Assembly (NCBI RefSeq): GCF_037044555.1 | Contig: NZ_CP146275.1 | Location: forward strand, 1 to 64,000 | Direction of reading: 5' to 3' | DNA length: 64,000 nucleotides | Origin: Pelagibacterium nitratireducens | GTDB taxonomy: Bacteria; Pseudomonadota; Alphaproteobacteria; Rhizobiales; Devosiaceae | Shown here: in pieces, positions 30,724 through 40,664 of the stretch | How positions within the stretch are numbered: the stretch's first letter is position 1 | Layout of the letters: each line of letters opens with the position of its first letter | Notes under the pieces: model-generated | What the model saw: only the letters and a program-made list of their open reading frames with translations | What the model was told of the DNA's origin: nothing | Database searches by the model: none | Position numbers and translations under genes: made by a program

Positions 30724-33409
30724 GGGCAGCCTTTTTGAGTTCATAAATCCATTCGAGCGCGGCCCGGGGGGAGAGATCGTCGGGGCGCACGGTCTCTATC
30801 ATATCGGTAACCGGGTTAGCACGAGGTTGAGGCACGGTTTTGTCAGCAGGAGCCGGCATATGGGCAAAGAGCGGCAAATCCGCAAGGGCCGAGCCCGGAT
30901 TGGACTGGCCGCGCGCTTCGAGCAGATCGAGCACCTGACGGGCGCGGGTGATGACCGGGGCGGGGAGCCCGGCCAGCTTTGCAACCTGAATGCCGTAGGA
31001 GCGATCGGCGGCACCCTGGGTGACTTCGTGGAGGAACACCACGTCGCCCTTGTATTCCTTTACGCTCATTGTGTGGTTGGAGACACGCGACAGCGTCGCC
31101 GAAAGGGCCGTGAGCTCGTGATAGTGGGTGGCGAAGATCGCCCGGCAGCCTGTGGTTTCATGCAGGGTTTCAACGCAGGCCCAGGCGATGGACAGACCAT
31201 CGAAAGTGGCGGTGCCACGGCCGATCTCATCGAGGATGACGAGGGAGTGGCGGGTGGCCCGGTTTAAAATAGCGGCGGTTTCGACCATTTCGACCATGAA
31301 GGTCGAGCGGCCCTGGGCGATGTCGTCGGACGCCCCGACGCGGGAGAAGACCCTGTCGACCACGCCGATATGGGCAGAGGTGGCCGGGACGTATGAACCC
31401 ATCTGCGCGAGAATGGCGATGAGCGCGTTCTGGCGCAGGAAGGTCGATTTGCCGCCCATATTGGGACCGGTGACCAGCCAGAGCTGGCCGGCTTCATCGG
31501 GCCCGGGGGCCGAGAGATCGGCGTCGTTGGCGACGAAGGTTTTCCCTTCCGCTTCGAGGGTCCTTTCGACGACGGGGTGGCGACCGCCCTCGATTTTAAA
31601 GGCGAGGGAGGCATCGACCTGCGGGCGGCACCAATTGCGCTGGGCAGCGAGATTTGCAAGCGCTGCGGCAACGTCGAGTTCGGCCATGGCATCGGCGGCC
31701 GCCATAAGATCGCGGCTTTGGGCGAGGGCGGCTTCGCGCAGGCGGGCGAAGATGGAAAGCTCGATTTCGACGGCAATTTCCTGGGCGCGGGCGATCTTGC
31801 CTTCAAGCTCGGCCAACTCGGTCGTGGTGAACCGCATGGCGTTGGCGAGGGTCTGGCGGTGGATGAAGACGCTGTCTTCGATCAGGCGCGACCCGTGGGA
31901 GGCGGGGACTTCGACGAAAAAGCCCAGCACGTTGTTGTGCTTGATCTTGAGCGCGCGCACGCCGGTCTTTTCGACGAGCGCGGCCTGAAGCTCTGCCACC
32001 ACCTTGCGGCTTTCGGACCCGAGGCGGCGCTGGGTGTCGAGTTCGCCATCATAGCCCGAGGCGACGAAGCCGCCGTCGCGGGCCATGAGGGGCGGTTCGT
32101 CGACAAGGGCTTTTGCGAACTCGTCGGCGAGGATTTGGGGAGCCCGGCCAAGGGTTTGTGCGATGGCGGCAAGTTCGTCGCCGGGGTCGGAGAGGCCGGC
32201 CAGCAGATGGCCCAGCGCGCGAGCCTGGGTGATGCCGCGGCCGATGGCGCCCAGATCGCGCGGGCCACCGCGTTCGAGAGTCAGCCGGGTGAGGGCGCGG
32301 GCGATGTCGGGGGCGGCGCGCAGGCCCTTGCGGATGGCGTCGGTTTCCATCGCGTTGGCGATCAATGTGTCGATGGCGTCGAGGCGGGCGTTTATGGAAG
32401 CCGGATTGTTGAGGGGAGCGGCGAGGCGGGCGGCAAAGAGCCGTGCGCCGGCGCCGGTCACCGTCATATCGACGCTTGCCCGCAAGGCGCCACGCACATC
32501 GCCGCGCTGGGTCACGAGCAGTTCGAGAGACGAGCGGGTCGCTGCATCGATCTGCATGTGATCGGTGGGCGCTTCGAGGCGCGGCTGGCGCAGGGGGACA
32601 CCGGCCCCTTTTTGCGTTTCGGCCACATAGGCGATGAGCGCGCCGAGCGCAGCGCGGGCCGTGCGGGAAAACGCCGTGGGATCAATGGCATTGTCGAAGG
32701 TCTCGCGCAAAAGGCGGGACGCGGCTTCAGATTCAAAGCTTTCGTGCGGGCGGCGGGTGGCGTTGGCCAGCCGGTCGGACGAGAGGGCGCGCTGTTCGGC
32801 CAATTGATCGGCGAGACGGTCGGACAGGATCAACTCTGCCGGATCGATGCGGGCGATCTCGTCGGCAAGGGACTCCTTGTCGAGATCGGCGACAAGCAAT
32901 TCGCCGGTGGAAATGTCGGACCAGGCCATGGCGTAGCCCTCACCGTCCGAGCCGAGCCGGGCGAGGGACAAAAGGAAATTGTTGCCCCGGGCGGGCAGCA
33001 GATCATCCTCGGTCAGCGTACCGGGGGTGACGAGCCGGACGACGTCGCGTTTGACGACCGATTTGGACCCGCGCTTTTTGGCTTCGGCGGGATCTTCGAT
33101 TTGTTCGCAGACGGCGACCTTGTGGCCGAGCGCAATAAGCTTTTTGAGATAGTCCTGGGCGGCGTGAATGGGCACGCCGCACATGGGGATATCCTCACCC
33201 AGATGCTTGCCGCGCTTGGTGAGCGTAATGCCAAGAGCGGCGGAAGCGATTTCGGCGTCGTCAAAGAACAGCTCGTAAAAATCGCCCATGCGATAGAACA
33301 GCAGATAGCCCGGATTGACGCCCTTGATCTCAAAGAACTGGGCCATCATGGGCGTCATGGCCGTGGCGGCGGGCGCAGCATAATCGGCCTGTGGCTCGGT
33401 TTGCGTCAT
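30704..33409 (-). CDS. mutS: DNA mismatch repair protein MutS
   Basis: 901-residue mismatch sensor. Domain I has the mismatch-wedge motif FYELFFDDA (the FxE motif) near residue 47. The connector, lever and clamp domains follow. The ATPase has Walker [10 protein letters not shown] (about 645-653), Walker [17 protein letters not shown], and the [10 protein letters not shown] signature. The start ATG is at 33409. The C-terminus overlaps glnD translationally. MutS is full length, so mismatch repair appears intact. Confidence 0.97.
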   Translation of the reverse strand: MTQTEPQADYAAPAATAMTPMMAQFFEIKGVNPGYLLFYRMGDFYELFFDDAEIASAALGITLTKRGKHLGEDIPMCGVPIHAAQDYLKKLIALGHKVAVCEQIEDPAEAKKRGSKSVVKRDVVRLVTPGTLTEDDLLPARGNNFLLSLARLGSDGEGYAMAWSDISTGELLVADLDKESLADEIARIDPAELILSDRLADQLAEQRALSSDRLANATRRPHESFESEAASRLLRETFDNAIDPTAFSRTARAALGALIAYVAETQKGAGVPLRQPRLEAPTDHMQIDAATRSSLELLVTQRGDVRGALRASVDMTVTGAGARLFAARLAAPLNNPASINARLDAIDTLIANAMETDAIRKGLRAAPDIARALTRLTLERGGPRDLGAIGRGITQARALGHLLAGLSDPGDELAAIAQTLGRAPQILADEFAKALVDEPPLMARDGGFVASGYDGELDTQRRLGSESRKVVAELQAALVEKTGVRALKIKHNNVLGFFVEVPASHGSRLIEDSVFIHRQTLANAMRFTTTELAELEGKIARAQEIAVEIELSIFARLREAALAQSRDLMAAADAMAELDVAAALANLAAQRNWCRPQVDASLAFKIEGGRHPVVERTLEAEGKTFVANDADLSAPGPDEAGQLWLVTGPNMGGKSTFLRQNALIAILAQMGSYVPATSAHIGVVDRVFSRVGASDDIAQGRSTFMVEMVETAAILNRATRHSLVILDEIGRGTATFDGLSIAWACVETLHETTGCRAIFATHYHELTALSATLSRVSNHTMSVKEYKGDVVFLHEVTQGAADRSYGIQVAKLAGLPAPVITRARQVLDLLEARGQSNPGSALADLPLFAHMPAPADKTVPQPRANPVTDMIETVRPDDLSPRAALEWIYELKKAAHADGDH

Positions 33410-33490
33410 GAAGCGGTCTAAAATTCCGGGGACAGGGCTCTTAAGCGGTGGGGCACGCTAAGCCAAAATTTTGGCGATTCCAACCGCCGA

Positions 33491-34333
33491 TCACAGCCTG
33501 GGATGAACACGCCCGGTAACCCGTTCGACGCGTTTGCGATAGGCCATGGGGGCGGCGGCGAAACGGGCGAGGACAAAGACATCTGTCGTGCCAAATTTTT
33601 CGTCCACAAAGGCGTGGCTGGAAAACACCGCATTGACCCGCAGATAGCCGCGCACAAGGGGTGGCATGGCGCGCAGGGCGGCGTGGCGGTCGGTCATTGC
33701 ACCCGGGAGCATGTCCATGGGGATGGCGTGCCCGGCGCGGGCTGGCGCTTGCCAATCGAAGGGCGCGCGGGCCGTGTGATAAAGGTGGGAGAGGGCCGGG
33801 GCATGGGCGCGGGGATCGGTGCCGGGAAAACTCGCCGCGCCGAAATAGGCGTCGATGCCATTAAGGCAGGCATAAGACCAGAGCCCGCACCAGAGCGCAT
33901 CGATGGTGCGCATGGAGCGATAGGCGGGAGCAACGCAGGAGCGACCGACCTCGCAAAAGCGCTGGCCGGGATGGCGGGCAAGGAGCGGGCCAAGGGCGAA
34001 TTCGTCGTCGGCGTACCAGCCAAGGCCGGGAGCCGGGCTGGTCATGACGCGGTAGGTCCCGACGATGGGCGGGGTTTCGCCCAGGGCGCGGGCGGCGGTA
34101 TCGATGACGATGATGTGGTCGCAATGGGGATCGAAGGCATCGGCTTCGATATGATTGGCGTGGTCCATCCACGGGGCGTTCACGCCGCGCTCGCGGTGGA
34201 ACACTTCGTAACGCAGCCGGTAGGCGGCGAAGCGCTCAGCGTCGGTCCGGGCAAGGCGCACGGCAAACTGACCCAGGCGGGCGAGTGAGGCAACAAGCGG
34301 AGCGGCATCGGGGAAAGGAGCGGTTTCGATCAT
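33491..34333 (-). CDS. olsB: Ornithine acyl-ACP N-acyltransferase-type protein (OlsB/hemolysin GNAT)
   Basis: 280 residues from the ATG at 34333 (MIETAPFPDAAP). The open frame runs much further upstream, but only this part has homology. The acyltransferase core includes FAAYRLRYEVFHRE, a GTYRVM strand and the family motif EVGRSCVAPAYR (about 149-160), all characteristic of OlsB, which makes lyso-ornithine lipid from ornithine and 3-hydroxyacyl-ACP. OlsA is not adjacent; a PlsC-type gene lies at 21.1 kb. The symbol is a family-level call. Confidence 0.8.
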   Translation of the reverse strand: MIETAPFPDAAPLVASLARLGQFAVRLARTDAERFAAYRLRYEVFHRERGVNAPWMDHANHIEADAFDPHCDHIIVIDTAARALGETPPIVGTYRVMTSPAPGLGWYADDEFALGPLLARHPGQRFCEVGRSCVAPAYRSMRTIDALWCGLWSYACLNGIDAYFGAASFPGTDPRAHAPALSHLYHTARAPFDWQAPARAGHAIPMDMLPGAMTDRHAALRAMPPLVRGYLRVNAVFSSHAFVDEKFGTTDVFVLARFAAAPMAYRKRVERVTGRVHPRL

Positions 34334-34418
34334 GGCGCTTTTGTATCGGAGTTGAGCACCTGAGGGAATTGTATCGGGGCGCAAAAGCCAATCTTGACGC
34401 GGCCATCGAGAACGGGCA

Positions 34419-34434
34419 TGAGTTACGTACCTCA
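34419..34434 (+). promoter_or_regulatory. LacI-type operator before lacI
   Basis: TGAGTTACGTACCTCA is a 16-bp imperfect palindrome lying 17 nt before the TTG start of the LacI-family gene, just ahead of its GGGAGGAGG ribosome site. It matches the perfect TGAGGTACGCACCTCA palindrome before xylB at 14 of 16 positions, so both are probably bound by the same repressor, with autoregulation. Confidence 0.75.
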
Positions 34435-34451
34435 CGGGAGGAGGATGCGTT

Positions 34452-35501
34452 TTGGAAAGCAATGGGCGCGTGACGGTGCATGATCTGGCGCGGGCGGCGG
34501 GCGTGTCGCTGGCGACGGTGGACCGTGTGCTCAACGGCCGACCCGGCGTGCGCAAGGGGACGATCGAGAAGGTGGAGGCCGCCATTGCCGAAATCGGGTT
34601 TCGGCGCGATCTGACCGCCTCGATGCTGGCGCGGGCCCGCGACATCGTTCTCAAGATCATTGTGCCGGAAGGCACCAACCAGTTTTTCGGCAAGCTGGCC
34701 GATGCTGTGGAAAGCGTTGGCGCCCAGATGCGGGCCGAGCGGTTGCGGCTCGATCTCTTGCGGATCAGGGCCATGGACACAAGGGCGCTGGTCGCGGCGC
34801 TCGATGGCATTGGTGCCGAGGAGGCCGATTGCGCGGTGATCGTGGCGATCGACAAGCCCGAAATCCACGCCGCGGTGGCGCGGGCCGTGGGGCGAGGGAT
34901 CAAGGTGATCGCGCTGGTCTCGGACCTGCCCGGCTCGGCCCGGCACGGGTTCGTGGGAATCGACAACCGGGCGGCAGGACGGATCGCGGGATCGCTGATG
35001 GGGCGGTTCGTGCCGCAGGGGGGCATGATCGGGCTGGTGGCGGGGTCGCTTGAACTGATCGATCATGCCGAGCGGATCGGAGGATTTTCCGAAATCATGA
35101 CAGCCGAATTTCCGGGGCTGGACCTGGTGGGACCGATCGAAGGGCAGGACGAATTCACAGCGACCTATGAAAAGAGCCTGACGCTATTCGACGCGCATCC
35201 CGAACTTGCCGGGATCTATAATGCAGGTGCCGGCAATGCCGGGCTTTTGATGGGCCTGAGCGAACGTGGCCTTGCTGGAAAAGTGCGGGTGATCGGACAC
35301 GAACTGACCGGGCCGACACGGGCCGGGCTGGAAACCGGCGCCATCGACGTTATTCTGGACCAGAGCCCGGAAGACGAAATTCGTGCCGTTTGCGCCACAG
35401 CACGGCGCCTGGTGCTGGGAGCGGACGCGGCCCCACCGCAGACACAATTGGAAATCAGGGTTCTGGTGCGGGACAATGTTCGCCAGGAGGCGGGGATTTA
35501 G
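34452..35501 (+). CDS. LacI-family transcriptional repressor of the xylose operon
   Basis: 349 residues from a TTG start with a strong GGGAGGAGG site; an in-frame GTG six codons on (34470) is an alternative. The N-terminal HTH reads TVHDLARAAGVSLATVDRVLNGRPGV with a hinge helix, and the remainder is a type-I periplasmic-binding fold for a sugar effector. Its gene is followed 127 bp later by xylB-xylA and a xylosidase gene. One matching palindrome precedes this gene and another precedes xylB. A xylose or xylo-oligosaccharide effector is inferred from the context. Confidence 0.88.
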   Translation: MESNGRVTVHDLARAAGVSLATVDRVLNGRPGVRKGTIEKVEAAIAEIGFRRDLTASMLARARDIVLKIIVPEGTNQFFGKLADAVESVGAQMRAERLRLDLLRIRAMDTRALVAALDGIGAEEADCAVIVAIDKPEIHAAVARAVGRGIKVIALVSDLPGSARHGFVGIDNRAAGRIAGSLMGRFVPQGGMIGLVAGSLELIDHAERIGGFSEIMTAEFPGLDLVGPIEGQDEFTATYEKSLTLFDAHPELAGIYNAGAGNAGLLMGLSERGLAGKVRVIGHELTGPTRAGLETGAIDVILDQSPEDEIRAVCATARRLVLGADAAPPQTQLEIRVLVRDNVRQEAGI

Positions 35502-35550
35502 GTGATGGCTGGCTGCATCGTTTTCATCCAGCCCTGACCTCAATCTCCAA
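35498..35550 (+). repeat. Dispersed repeat, internally deleted copy C (after lacI)
   Basis: The segment overlapping the lacI stop reads TTAGGTGATGGCTGGCTGCA (35498-35517), close to the head of copy B behind prfC. It then jumps to a GTTTTC...GCCCTGACCT tail (35520-35547). The central hairpin of the full copies is missing. GGCTGG (35507-35512) and CCAGCC (35528-35533) can still pair. Confidence 0.5.
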
Positions 35551-35581
35551 ACTCTGGATCCTTGAACGGAGGAGACTCTTG

Positions 35582-35632
35582 ATGACAGAATTTGAGGTAC
35601 GCACCTCATATCAGGCAACGGAGGTGGCATGA
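35582..35632 (+). CDS. 16-codon leader ORF overlapping the xylB start
   Basis: ATG at 35582, with a GGAGGAG site 7 nt upstream, opens a short frame ([16 protein letters not shown]) whose TGA overlaps the xylB ATG as ATGA. The LacI-type operator lies inside it. The ribosome site is as good as that of xylB itself, so translation is plausible, and the overlap would couple it to xylB. No homolog is known to me; it could also be chance. Confidence 0.4.
   Translation: MTEFEVRTSYQATEVA
35593..35608 (+). promoter_or_regulatory. LacI-type operator before xylB (perfect palindrome)
   Basis: TGAGGTACGCACCTCA has perfect 6-bp arms TGAGGT/ACCTCA. It ends 20 nt before the xylB ATG, upstream of its GGAGGT ribosome site. 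Placement this far downstream suggests repression by a roadblock or by covering the start of transcription. Confidence 0.8.
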
Positions 35633-37092
35633 CCTATCTCGGACTCGATATCGGGACGTCCGGCGTCAAGGCGGTGCTGATCGATGGTGAGGGCAGCGCG
35701 CTGGGCGAGGCCAGTGCGCCCTTGAGCGTTTCGCGGCCCCGACCCGGATTTTCCGAACAGGATCCGGCCCATTGGTGGGACGCGGTGCTCAAGGCCGTCG
35801 ATGCACTCAAAGAGCGCTATCCGGATCTGGTCAGCGCGATAAGGGGGATCGGGCTTTCCGGGCAGATGCACGGGGCGACGCTGCTCGACAGGGACAATCA
35901 GGTGATCCGCCCGGCCATTTTGTGGAACGACGTACGCTCGGCCGCCGAGTGCGCAGAAATGGAAGAAGCGCTGCCGGCGCTGCGCAAGATTGCGGGCAAT
36001 ATTGCCATGCCGGGCTTTACGGCGCCGAAAATTCTCTGGGTCAAAAAGCACGAACCGGACAATTACGCGAAAATCGCCAAGGTGCTGTTGCCCAAGGACT
36101 ATGTGCGGTTCCTTTTGACCGGGACCTACGTTTCGGACATGTCGGACGCCTCGGGCACGCTGTGGCTCGATGTGGAGTATCGCGGCTGGTCGGACGATCT
36201 GCTGGCGGTGACCGGACTGACCACCGAGCACATGCCGACGCTGGTGGAAGGGAGCGAGCCTTCGGGCCATCTTTCGGGCGCGCTTTGCCGCCGGTGGGGG
36301 ATTGCCGAAACGCCGGTGGTGGCTGGTGGCGGCGGCGACAATGCCGCTTCGGCCTGCGGTATCGGCGCTGTGGAGCCGGGAACCGGGTTCGTCTCGCTGG
36401 GCACCTCGGGGGTGCTGTTTGTCTCCAACGACAAATTCCGGCCCAATACCGAAGGGGCGGTGCATGCGTTTTGCCACGCCATTCCCGACACCTGGCACCA
36501 GATGGGCGTTTTCCTTTCGGCGACCGATAGCCTCAACTGGTTTGCCAAGCTGGTGGGTCAGGATGCGGCAGGCGTCACGCAGGCCGTTGCCGAGACTTAT
36601 TCGGCGCCGGGGGAGGAAATTTTCCTGCCCTATCTCTCCGGCGAGCGCACGCCGCACAACAATGCCGCTGCGCGCGGCTCGTTTGTCGGGCTGTCGCACC
36701 TGTCGGATGCCCGGACCATGGGGCAAGCGGTGATGGAAGGCGTGGCGTTTGCGGTGCGCGACTGTCAGCGGGTGCTCTCTGACGCGGGAACGCAGATCGA
36801 TACGCTGATCGCTGTGGGCGGGGGCTCGAAATCCGATCTCTGGCTCGAAATGATCGCCACCAATTTGGGCATGGCGATTGCCGTGCCCGAGGACGGGGAT
36901 TTCGGCGGGGCGTTCGGCGCGGCGCGACTGGGGCTGATCGCAGCGACCGGGGCCGACCCCAGGACCATCTGCACCAAACCGAAAATCGAAAAAACCATCG
37001 ATCCAAGGGCCGATCTCAAATCGGCCTATGACGACCAATATGCGCGGTTTCGCGCGCTTTACGCGGGTATCGAGGAGGCCCGAGCACTATGA
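35629..37092 (+). CDS. xylB: Xylulokinase
   Basis: FGGY-family kinase, 487 residues, phosphorylating D-xylulose to xylulose 5-phosphate. The N-terminal ATPase fold has [15 protein letters not shown]. The substrate region has [13 protein letters not shown]. The C-terminal half has [22 protein letters not shown] and the FGGY signature segment [18 protein letters not shown]. It has a GGAGGT ribosome site and overlaps xylA by 4 bp (ATGA), so the two are translationally coupled. Confidence 0.95.
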   Translation: MTYLGLDIGTSGVKAVLIDGEGSALGEASAPLSVSRPRPGFSEQDPAHWWDAVLKAVDALKERYPDLVSAIRGIGLSGQMHGATLLDRDNQVIRPAILWNDVRSAAECAEMEEALPALRKIAGNIAMPGFTAPKILWVKKHEPDNYAKIAKVLLPKDYVRFLLTGTYVSDMSDASGTLWLDVEYRGWSDDLLAVTGLTTEHMPTLVEGSEPSGHLSGALCRRWGIAETPVVAGGGGDNAASACGIGAVEPGTGFVSLGTSGVLFVSNDKFRPNTEGAVHAFCHAIPDTWHQMGVFLSATDSLNWFAKLVGQDAAGVTQAVAETYSAPGEEIFLPYLSGERTPHNNAAARGSFVGLSHLSDARTMGQAVMEGVAFAVRDCQRVLSDAGTQIDTLIAVGGGSKSDLWLEMIATNLGMAIAVPEDGDFGGAFGAARLGLIAATGADPRTICTKPKIEKTIDPRADLKSAYDDQYARFRALYAGIEEARAL

Positions 37093-38396
37093 GCGATTTT
37101 TTCAAAGGCCTGAGCAAGGTTCAGTATGAGGGCCCGGACAGCGACAATCCGCTGGCCTTCCATCACTACAATCCCGACGAAATCGTCATGGGCAAGCGGA
37201 TGGAAGAGCATTTACGCTTTGCCGTGGCGTACTGGCATTCGTTTGCCTGGGAGGGTGGCGACCCGTTTGGCGGGCGCACCTTCGAGCGGCCCTGGTTCGA
37301 CGGCGGAATGGATGGGGCGAAACTGAAAGCAGATGTGGCGTTCGAATTGTTCACCCTGCTGGGGGCGCCCTATTTCTGCTTTCACGACGCCGACGTGCGG
37401 CCAGAGGGCGAGAGCTTTGCCGAGAGCAAGAAGCGGCTCGAGGCGCTGGCCGACATCTTTGAAGCCAAGATCGCCGAAACGGGCGTGAAACTGCTTTGGG
37501 GCACGGCGAATTTGTTCTCCAACCGCCGGTTCATGGGCGGCGCGGCGACCAATCCCGATCCGGACGTGTTCGCCTATGCCGCGGCGACCATCAAGGCCAA
37601 TATGGATGTGACCCAGCGGTTGGGCGGCGAGAACTATGTGCTGTGGGGCGGGCGCGAGGGGTATGAAACCCTATTGAACACCAATCTGGGCCAGGAAATG
37701 GACCAGATGGGGCGCATGCTCTCCATGGTGGTCGATTACAAGCACAAGATCGGGTTTTCGGGCGCCATCCTGCTCGAGCCCAAGCCGCAGGAGCCGACAA
37801 AGCACCAGTATGATTACGACGTCTCGACGGTTTACGGCTTTCTCAAGAAATACGGGCTGGAAAACGAGGTTAAGGTCAATATCGAAGTGGGGCATGCCAT
37901 TCTGGCCGGGCACACCTTCGAGCATGAAGTGGCCATGGCGGCGGCGCACGGGATTTTCGGCTCGATCGACATGAACCGCAACGACATGCAGTCGGGGTGG
38001 GACACAGACCAGTTTCCCAACAACGTGCCCGAAGTGGCGCTGGCCTATTACCACATCCTCAAATCCGGCGGCTTTACCACCGGGGGCACCAATTTCGACG
38101 CGAAGCTACGGCGCCAGTCGATCGATCCCGAGGACCTTTTGCACGGCCATATCGGAGGCATGGACACCTGTGCGAGGGGGCTGAAAGCTGCGGCGGCGAT
38201 CATCGAGGACGGGACCTATGATGCGTTTCTCGCCGATCGTTATGCCGGGTGGGGCGGCGCCGAGGCGCAGGCGATGTTTAAAGGCGAGCGAAGCCTTTCC
38301 GATATCGCCGCGCGGGTTGAAGCCGAGGGGATCAATCCGCAGCCCAAATCGGGGCGCCAGGAATATCTGGAGAATTTGATCAACCGGTTCGTTTAA
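37089..38396 (+). CDS. xylA: Xylose isomerase
   Basis: Converts D-xylose to D-xylulose; cytoplasmic, metal-dependent TIM barrel. 435 residues is the class II length. Catalytic and metal ligands can be followed: FHDADV (catalytic His near 99), [24 protein letters not shown] (metal Glu), [17 protein letters not shown], and [19 protein letters not shown] (metal Asp cluster). It is followed by a terminator, which probably lowers expression of the xylosidase gene. Confidence 0.97.
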   Translation: MSDFFKGLSKVQYEGPDSDNPLAFHHYNPDEIVMGKRMEEHLRFAVAYWHSFAWEGGDPFGGRTFERPWFDGGMDGAKLKADVAFELFTLLGAPYFCFHDADVRPEGESFAESKKRLEALADIFEAKIAETGVKLLWGTANLFSNRRFMGGAATNPDPDVFAYAAATIKANMDVTQRLGGENYVLWGGREGYETLLNTNLGQEMDQMGRMLSMVVDYKHKIGFSGAILLEPKPQEPTKHQYDYDVSTVYGFLKKYGLENEVKVNIEVGHAILAGHTFEHEVAMAAAHGIFGSIDMNRNDMQSGWDTDQFPNNVPEVALAYYHILKSGGFTTGGTNFDAKLRRQSIDPEDLLHGHIGGMDTCARGLKAAAAIIEDGTYDAFLADRYAGWGGAEAQAMFKGERSLSDIAARVEAEGINPQPKSGRQEYLENLINRFV

Positions 38397-38405
38397 GCGC
38401 ATTCG

Positions 38406-38439
38406 GGCCCGCCGCGCATCGCGTCGGTGGGCCTTTTTT
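38406..38439 (+). terminator. Internal terminator between xylA and the xylosidase gene
   Basis: GGCCCGCCG (38406-38414) pairs with CGGTGGGCC (38425-38433) with one G-U pair, then six T. It sits between the two sugar genes, so the xylosidase is read either by partial readthrough or from its own promoter. Confidence 0.75.
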
Positions 38440-38461
38440 CTTCGCTCTGGGAGGAGACCCA

Positions 38462-40045
38462 ATGCCCATTCGCCAAAACCCGATTCTGCCGGGGTTCAAT
38501 CCCGATCCCTCGATCTGCCGCGTCGGGGAGGATTATTACATCGCCACCTCGACCTTCGAGTGGTTTCCCGGGGTGCAGATCCATCACTCCAAAGACCTTG
38601 CGAACTGGGCGCTTCTGACCCGGCCGCTCACCCGCAAGAGCCAGCTCGACATGCGGGGGAACCCCGACAGCTGCGGCATCTGGGCGCCATGCCTTACCCA
38701 TGATGGGGAAAAATTCTGGCTGGTCTATACCGACGTCAAACGCAAGGACGGCAATTTCAAGGACGCGCATAATTATATCGTTACGGCCGATGAGATCACC
38801 GGGCCGTGGTCGGAGCCGATCTATGTCAATTCGTCGGGGTTCGATCCGTCGCTGTTTCACGACGATGACGGGAAAAAGTGGTTCGTCAACATGCTGTGGG
38901 ACCACCGGGAGGGATATCACCGGTTTGCGGGGATTGCGCTTCAGGAGTTCGATCCGGTGGCGGGCAGATTGGTCGGGGAGCGGAAAAACATCTTCAAGGG
39001 CTCGCCGCTCAAGCTGGTCGAGGGGCCGCATCTCTATAGGCGCGATGGCTGGTACTATCTTCTGACCGCCGAGGGCGGGACCGGATACGAGCATGCGGCT
39101 ACACTGGCGCGGTCACGCAATATCGACGGGCCATATGAGCTGCATCCCGACATGTATCTGGTGACGGCCAAGGACAATCCGCTCAATCCGCTGCAGCGGG
39201 CCGGGCATGGGGATATCGTGGAAACCCCCGATGGCCAGACCTATCTCGTGCACCTGACCGGGCGGCCGACGACCCAGAAGCGCCGCTGCGTGCTGGGGCG
39301 CGAAACGGCGCTGCAGAAGTGCGAATGGCGTGCGGACGGGTGGCTGTATCTGGTGGGCGGCACGAATCTGCCGGCCTCCGAAGTGAACGTGCCGGGGACC
39401 TACGATCAGGCCGGGTTCGATGCCGAGCGACGCTATGGGTTCGATGGCGAATTGCACATCGATTTTCAATGGCTGCGGACGCCGGAGCCGGAACGGATTT
39501 TCAGGCTCGAGGGCGGAAAGCTCATCCTGATCGGGCGGGAATCGATTGGCTCTTGGTTCGAACAGGCGCTGGTAGCACGGCGACAGACCCATTTCGATTT
39601 CGAGGCGGAGACCGAAGTGAGCTTCGAGCCGCGCGACGAGCGCGAAATGGCTGGGCTCACCGGGTATTATGGGCGGTACAATTTCCATTACCTGCACCTG
39701 ACCGCCGATCCGGACGGACAGCGCGAGCTCAATATCTTTTCCTCGGTGGTGAGCCACCCGGACGGGAAGCTGACCTATTGGATCGATCCGGTGCCGGTTG
39801 GGGTCGGTCCGGTGCGCATGAAGATGCGGGTGGAGAACTCGGCGCTGCAGTATTTCTATGCGCAGGAATCAGACGACTGGCAGAAAATCGGGCCCGAACT
39901 CGACGCCTCGATCCTGTCGGACGAATGCGGCGGCCATGCCGAGCATGGCAGCTTTACCGGGGCGTTCGTTGGGATGGCGGCGCAAGATCTCAATGGGACG
40001 TCGCGCGAAGCGGGCTTTTCCCATTTCGTCTATCGGCCGCTGTAA
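38462..40045 (+). CDS. xynB: Glycoside hydrolase family 43 beta-xylosidase
   Basis: 527-residue five-bladed propeller enzyme releasing xylose from xylo-oligosaccharides. The N-terminal NPILPGFNPDPSICR carries the catalytic-base Asp, CGIWAPCL follows, and VEGPHLYRR carries the general-acid Glu. A C-terminal beta-sandwich (about 320-525, YLHLTADPDG region) is typical of GH43 subfamily 11. There is no signal peptide, so it acts in the cytoplasm and imported oligosaccharides are its substrate. No transporter is encoded next to it. Confidence 0.93.
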   Translation: MPIRQNPILPGFNPDPSICRVGEDYYIATSTFEWFPGVQIHHSKDLANWALLTRPLTRKSQLDMRGNPDSCGIWAPCLTHDGEKFWLVYTDVKRKDGNFKDAHNYIVTADEITGPWSEPIYVNSSGFDPSLFHDDDGKKWFVNMLWDHREGYHRFAGIALQEFDPVAGRLVGERKNIFKGSPLKLVEGPHLYRRDGWYYLLTAEGGTGYEHAATLARSRNIDGPYELHPDMYLVTAKDNPLNPLQRAGHGDIVETPDGQTYLVHLTGRPTTQKRRCVLGRETALQKCEWRADGWLYLVGGTNLPASEVNVPGTYDQAGFDAERRYGFDGELHIDFQWLRTPEPERIFRLEGGKLILIGRESIGSWFEQALVARRQTHFDFEAETEVSFEPRDEREMAGLTGYYGRYNFHYLHLTADPDGQRELNIFSSVVSHPDGKLTYWIDPVPVGVGPVRMKMRVENSALQYFYAQESDDWQKIGPELDASILSDECGGHAEHGSFTGAFVGMAAQDLNGTSREAGFSHFVYRPL

Positions 40046-40055
40046 GGCACAGACG

Positions 40056-40086
40056 GGCGCCGGCGGTTTCACGTGAATCCGTCGGC
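40056..40086. other. parS-like CACGTG site inside a hairpin
   Basis: GGTTTCACGTGAATCC (40065-40080) matches the general ParB site TGTTTCACGTGAAACA at 13 of 16 positions. It is flanked by GGCGCCGGCGG and CCGTCGGCGCC (one G-U), so the RNA would also fold into a hairpin between the convergent xylosidase and ohr genes. It may be a parS site, a shared terminator, or both. Confidence 0.45.
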
Positions 40087-40097
40087 GCCGCTATAGA

Positions 40098-40526
40098 TCA
40101 GGCGGTCTTGAGTTCGACTTCGATATTGCCGCGCGTTGCGTGGGAATAGGGGCACACGATGTGGGCCCGATCCATCACGTCCTTGAGCGATTCAGCATCG
40201 AGGCCGGGGGCCGAAGCGGTGAGGATGACCTTGAGGCCAAAGCCCTGGCCATCGTCGCGCTTACCGAACCCGACCTGAGCATTGACAGTGGCTTCGGGCG
40301 GTAGCTTGACCTTGGCCTGGCCGGCGGCAAAGCGCATGGCGCCGAGAAAACAGGCCGAATAGCCGGTTGCAAAAAGCTGTTCGGGGTTGGTGCCATCGCC
40401 ACCCGACCCCCCCATTTCCTTGGGCGTCGAGAGTTTCACATCGACTTTTCCATCGTCGGTTTTCGAGTGACCGTCTTCGCGGCCACCGCCGCTGGCCGTG
40501 GCGTGGGCGGTATAGAGGATTTCCAT
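40098..40526 (-). CDS. ohr: Organic hydroperoxide resistance protein Ohr
   Basis: Thiol peroxidase reducing organic hydroperoxides, 142 residues. The reactive cysteine pair is Cys59 (GYSACFLGA) and Cys125 (IVCPYSHATRGN). The N-terminal YTAHATASGGGR motif is also typical. It is divergent from ohrR with an OhrR-type palindrome between, so it should be induced by organic peroxides. Confidence 0.96.
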   Translation of the reverse strand: MEILYTAHATASGGGREDGHSKTDDGKVDVKLSTPKEMGGSGGDGTNPEQLFATGYSACFLGAMRFAAGQAKVKLPPEATVNAQVGFGKRDDGQGFGLKVILTASAPGLDAESLKDVMDRAHIVCPYSHATRGNIEVELKTA

Positions 40527-40625
40527 GATGCACTCCCATGAGTGGTGATTGTTTGGACTGGAGGGTGAATGCGTTCGGCCCGGTCGGGTTCGCCATTCAT
40601 CGAAGTCGCGACCTTATGCGCAATT

Positions 40626-40643
40626 TATATTGTGCGCAATATA
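40626..40643. promoter_or_regulatory. OhrR-type operator
   Basis: TATATTGTGCGCAATATA has perfect 7-bp arms around TGCG. A second partial copy (TTTTGTGCGATATT, about 40645-40658) lies next to it. It is between ohr and ohrR, 22 nt before the ohrR ATG, in the AT-rich part of the gap. Target assignment is by position. Confidence 0.75.
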
Positions 40644-40664
40644 ATTTTGTGCGATATTTCTGTC

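Noticed and set aside
31577..33421. Long open frame antisense to mutS (about 614 codons)
   Set aside because: A Gly-rich composition and lack of motifs show it is a shadow of mutS.
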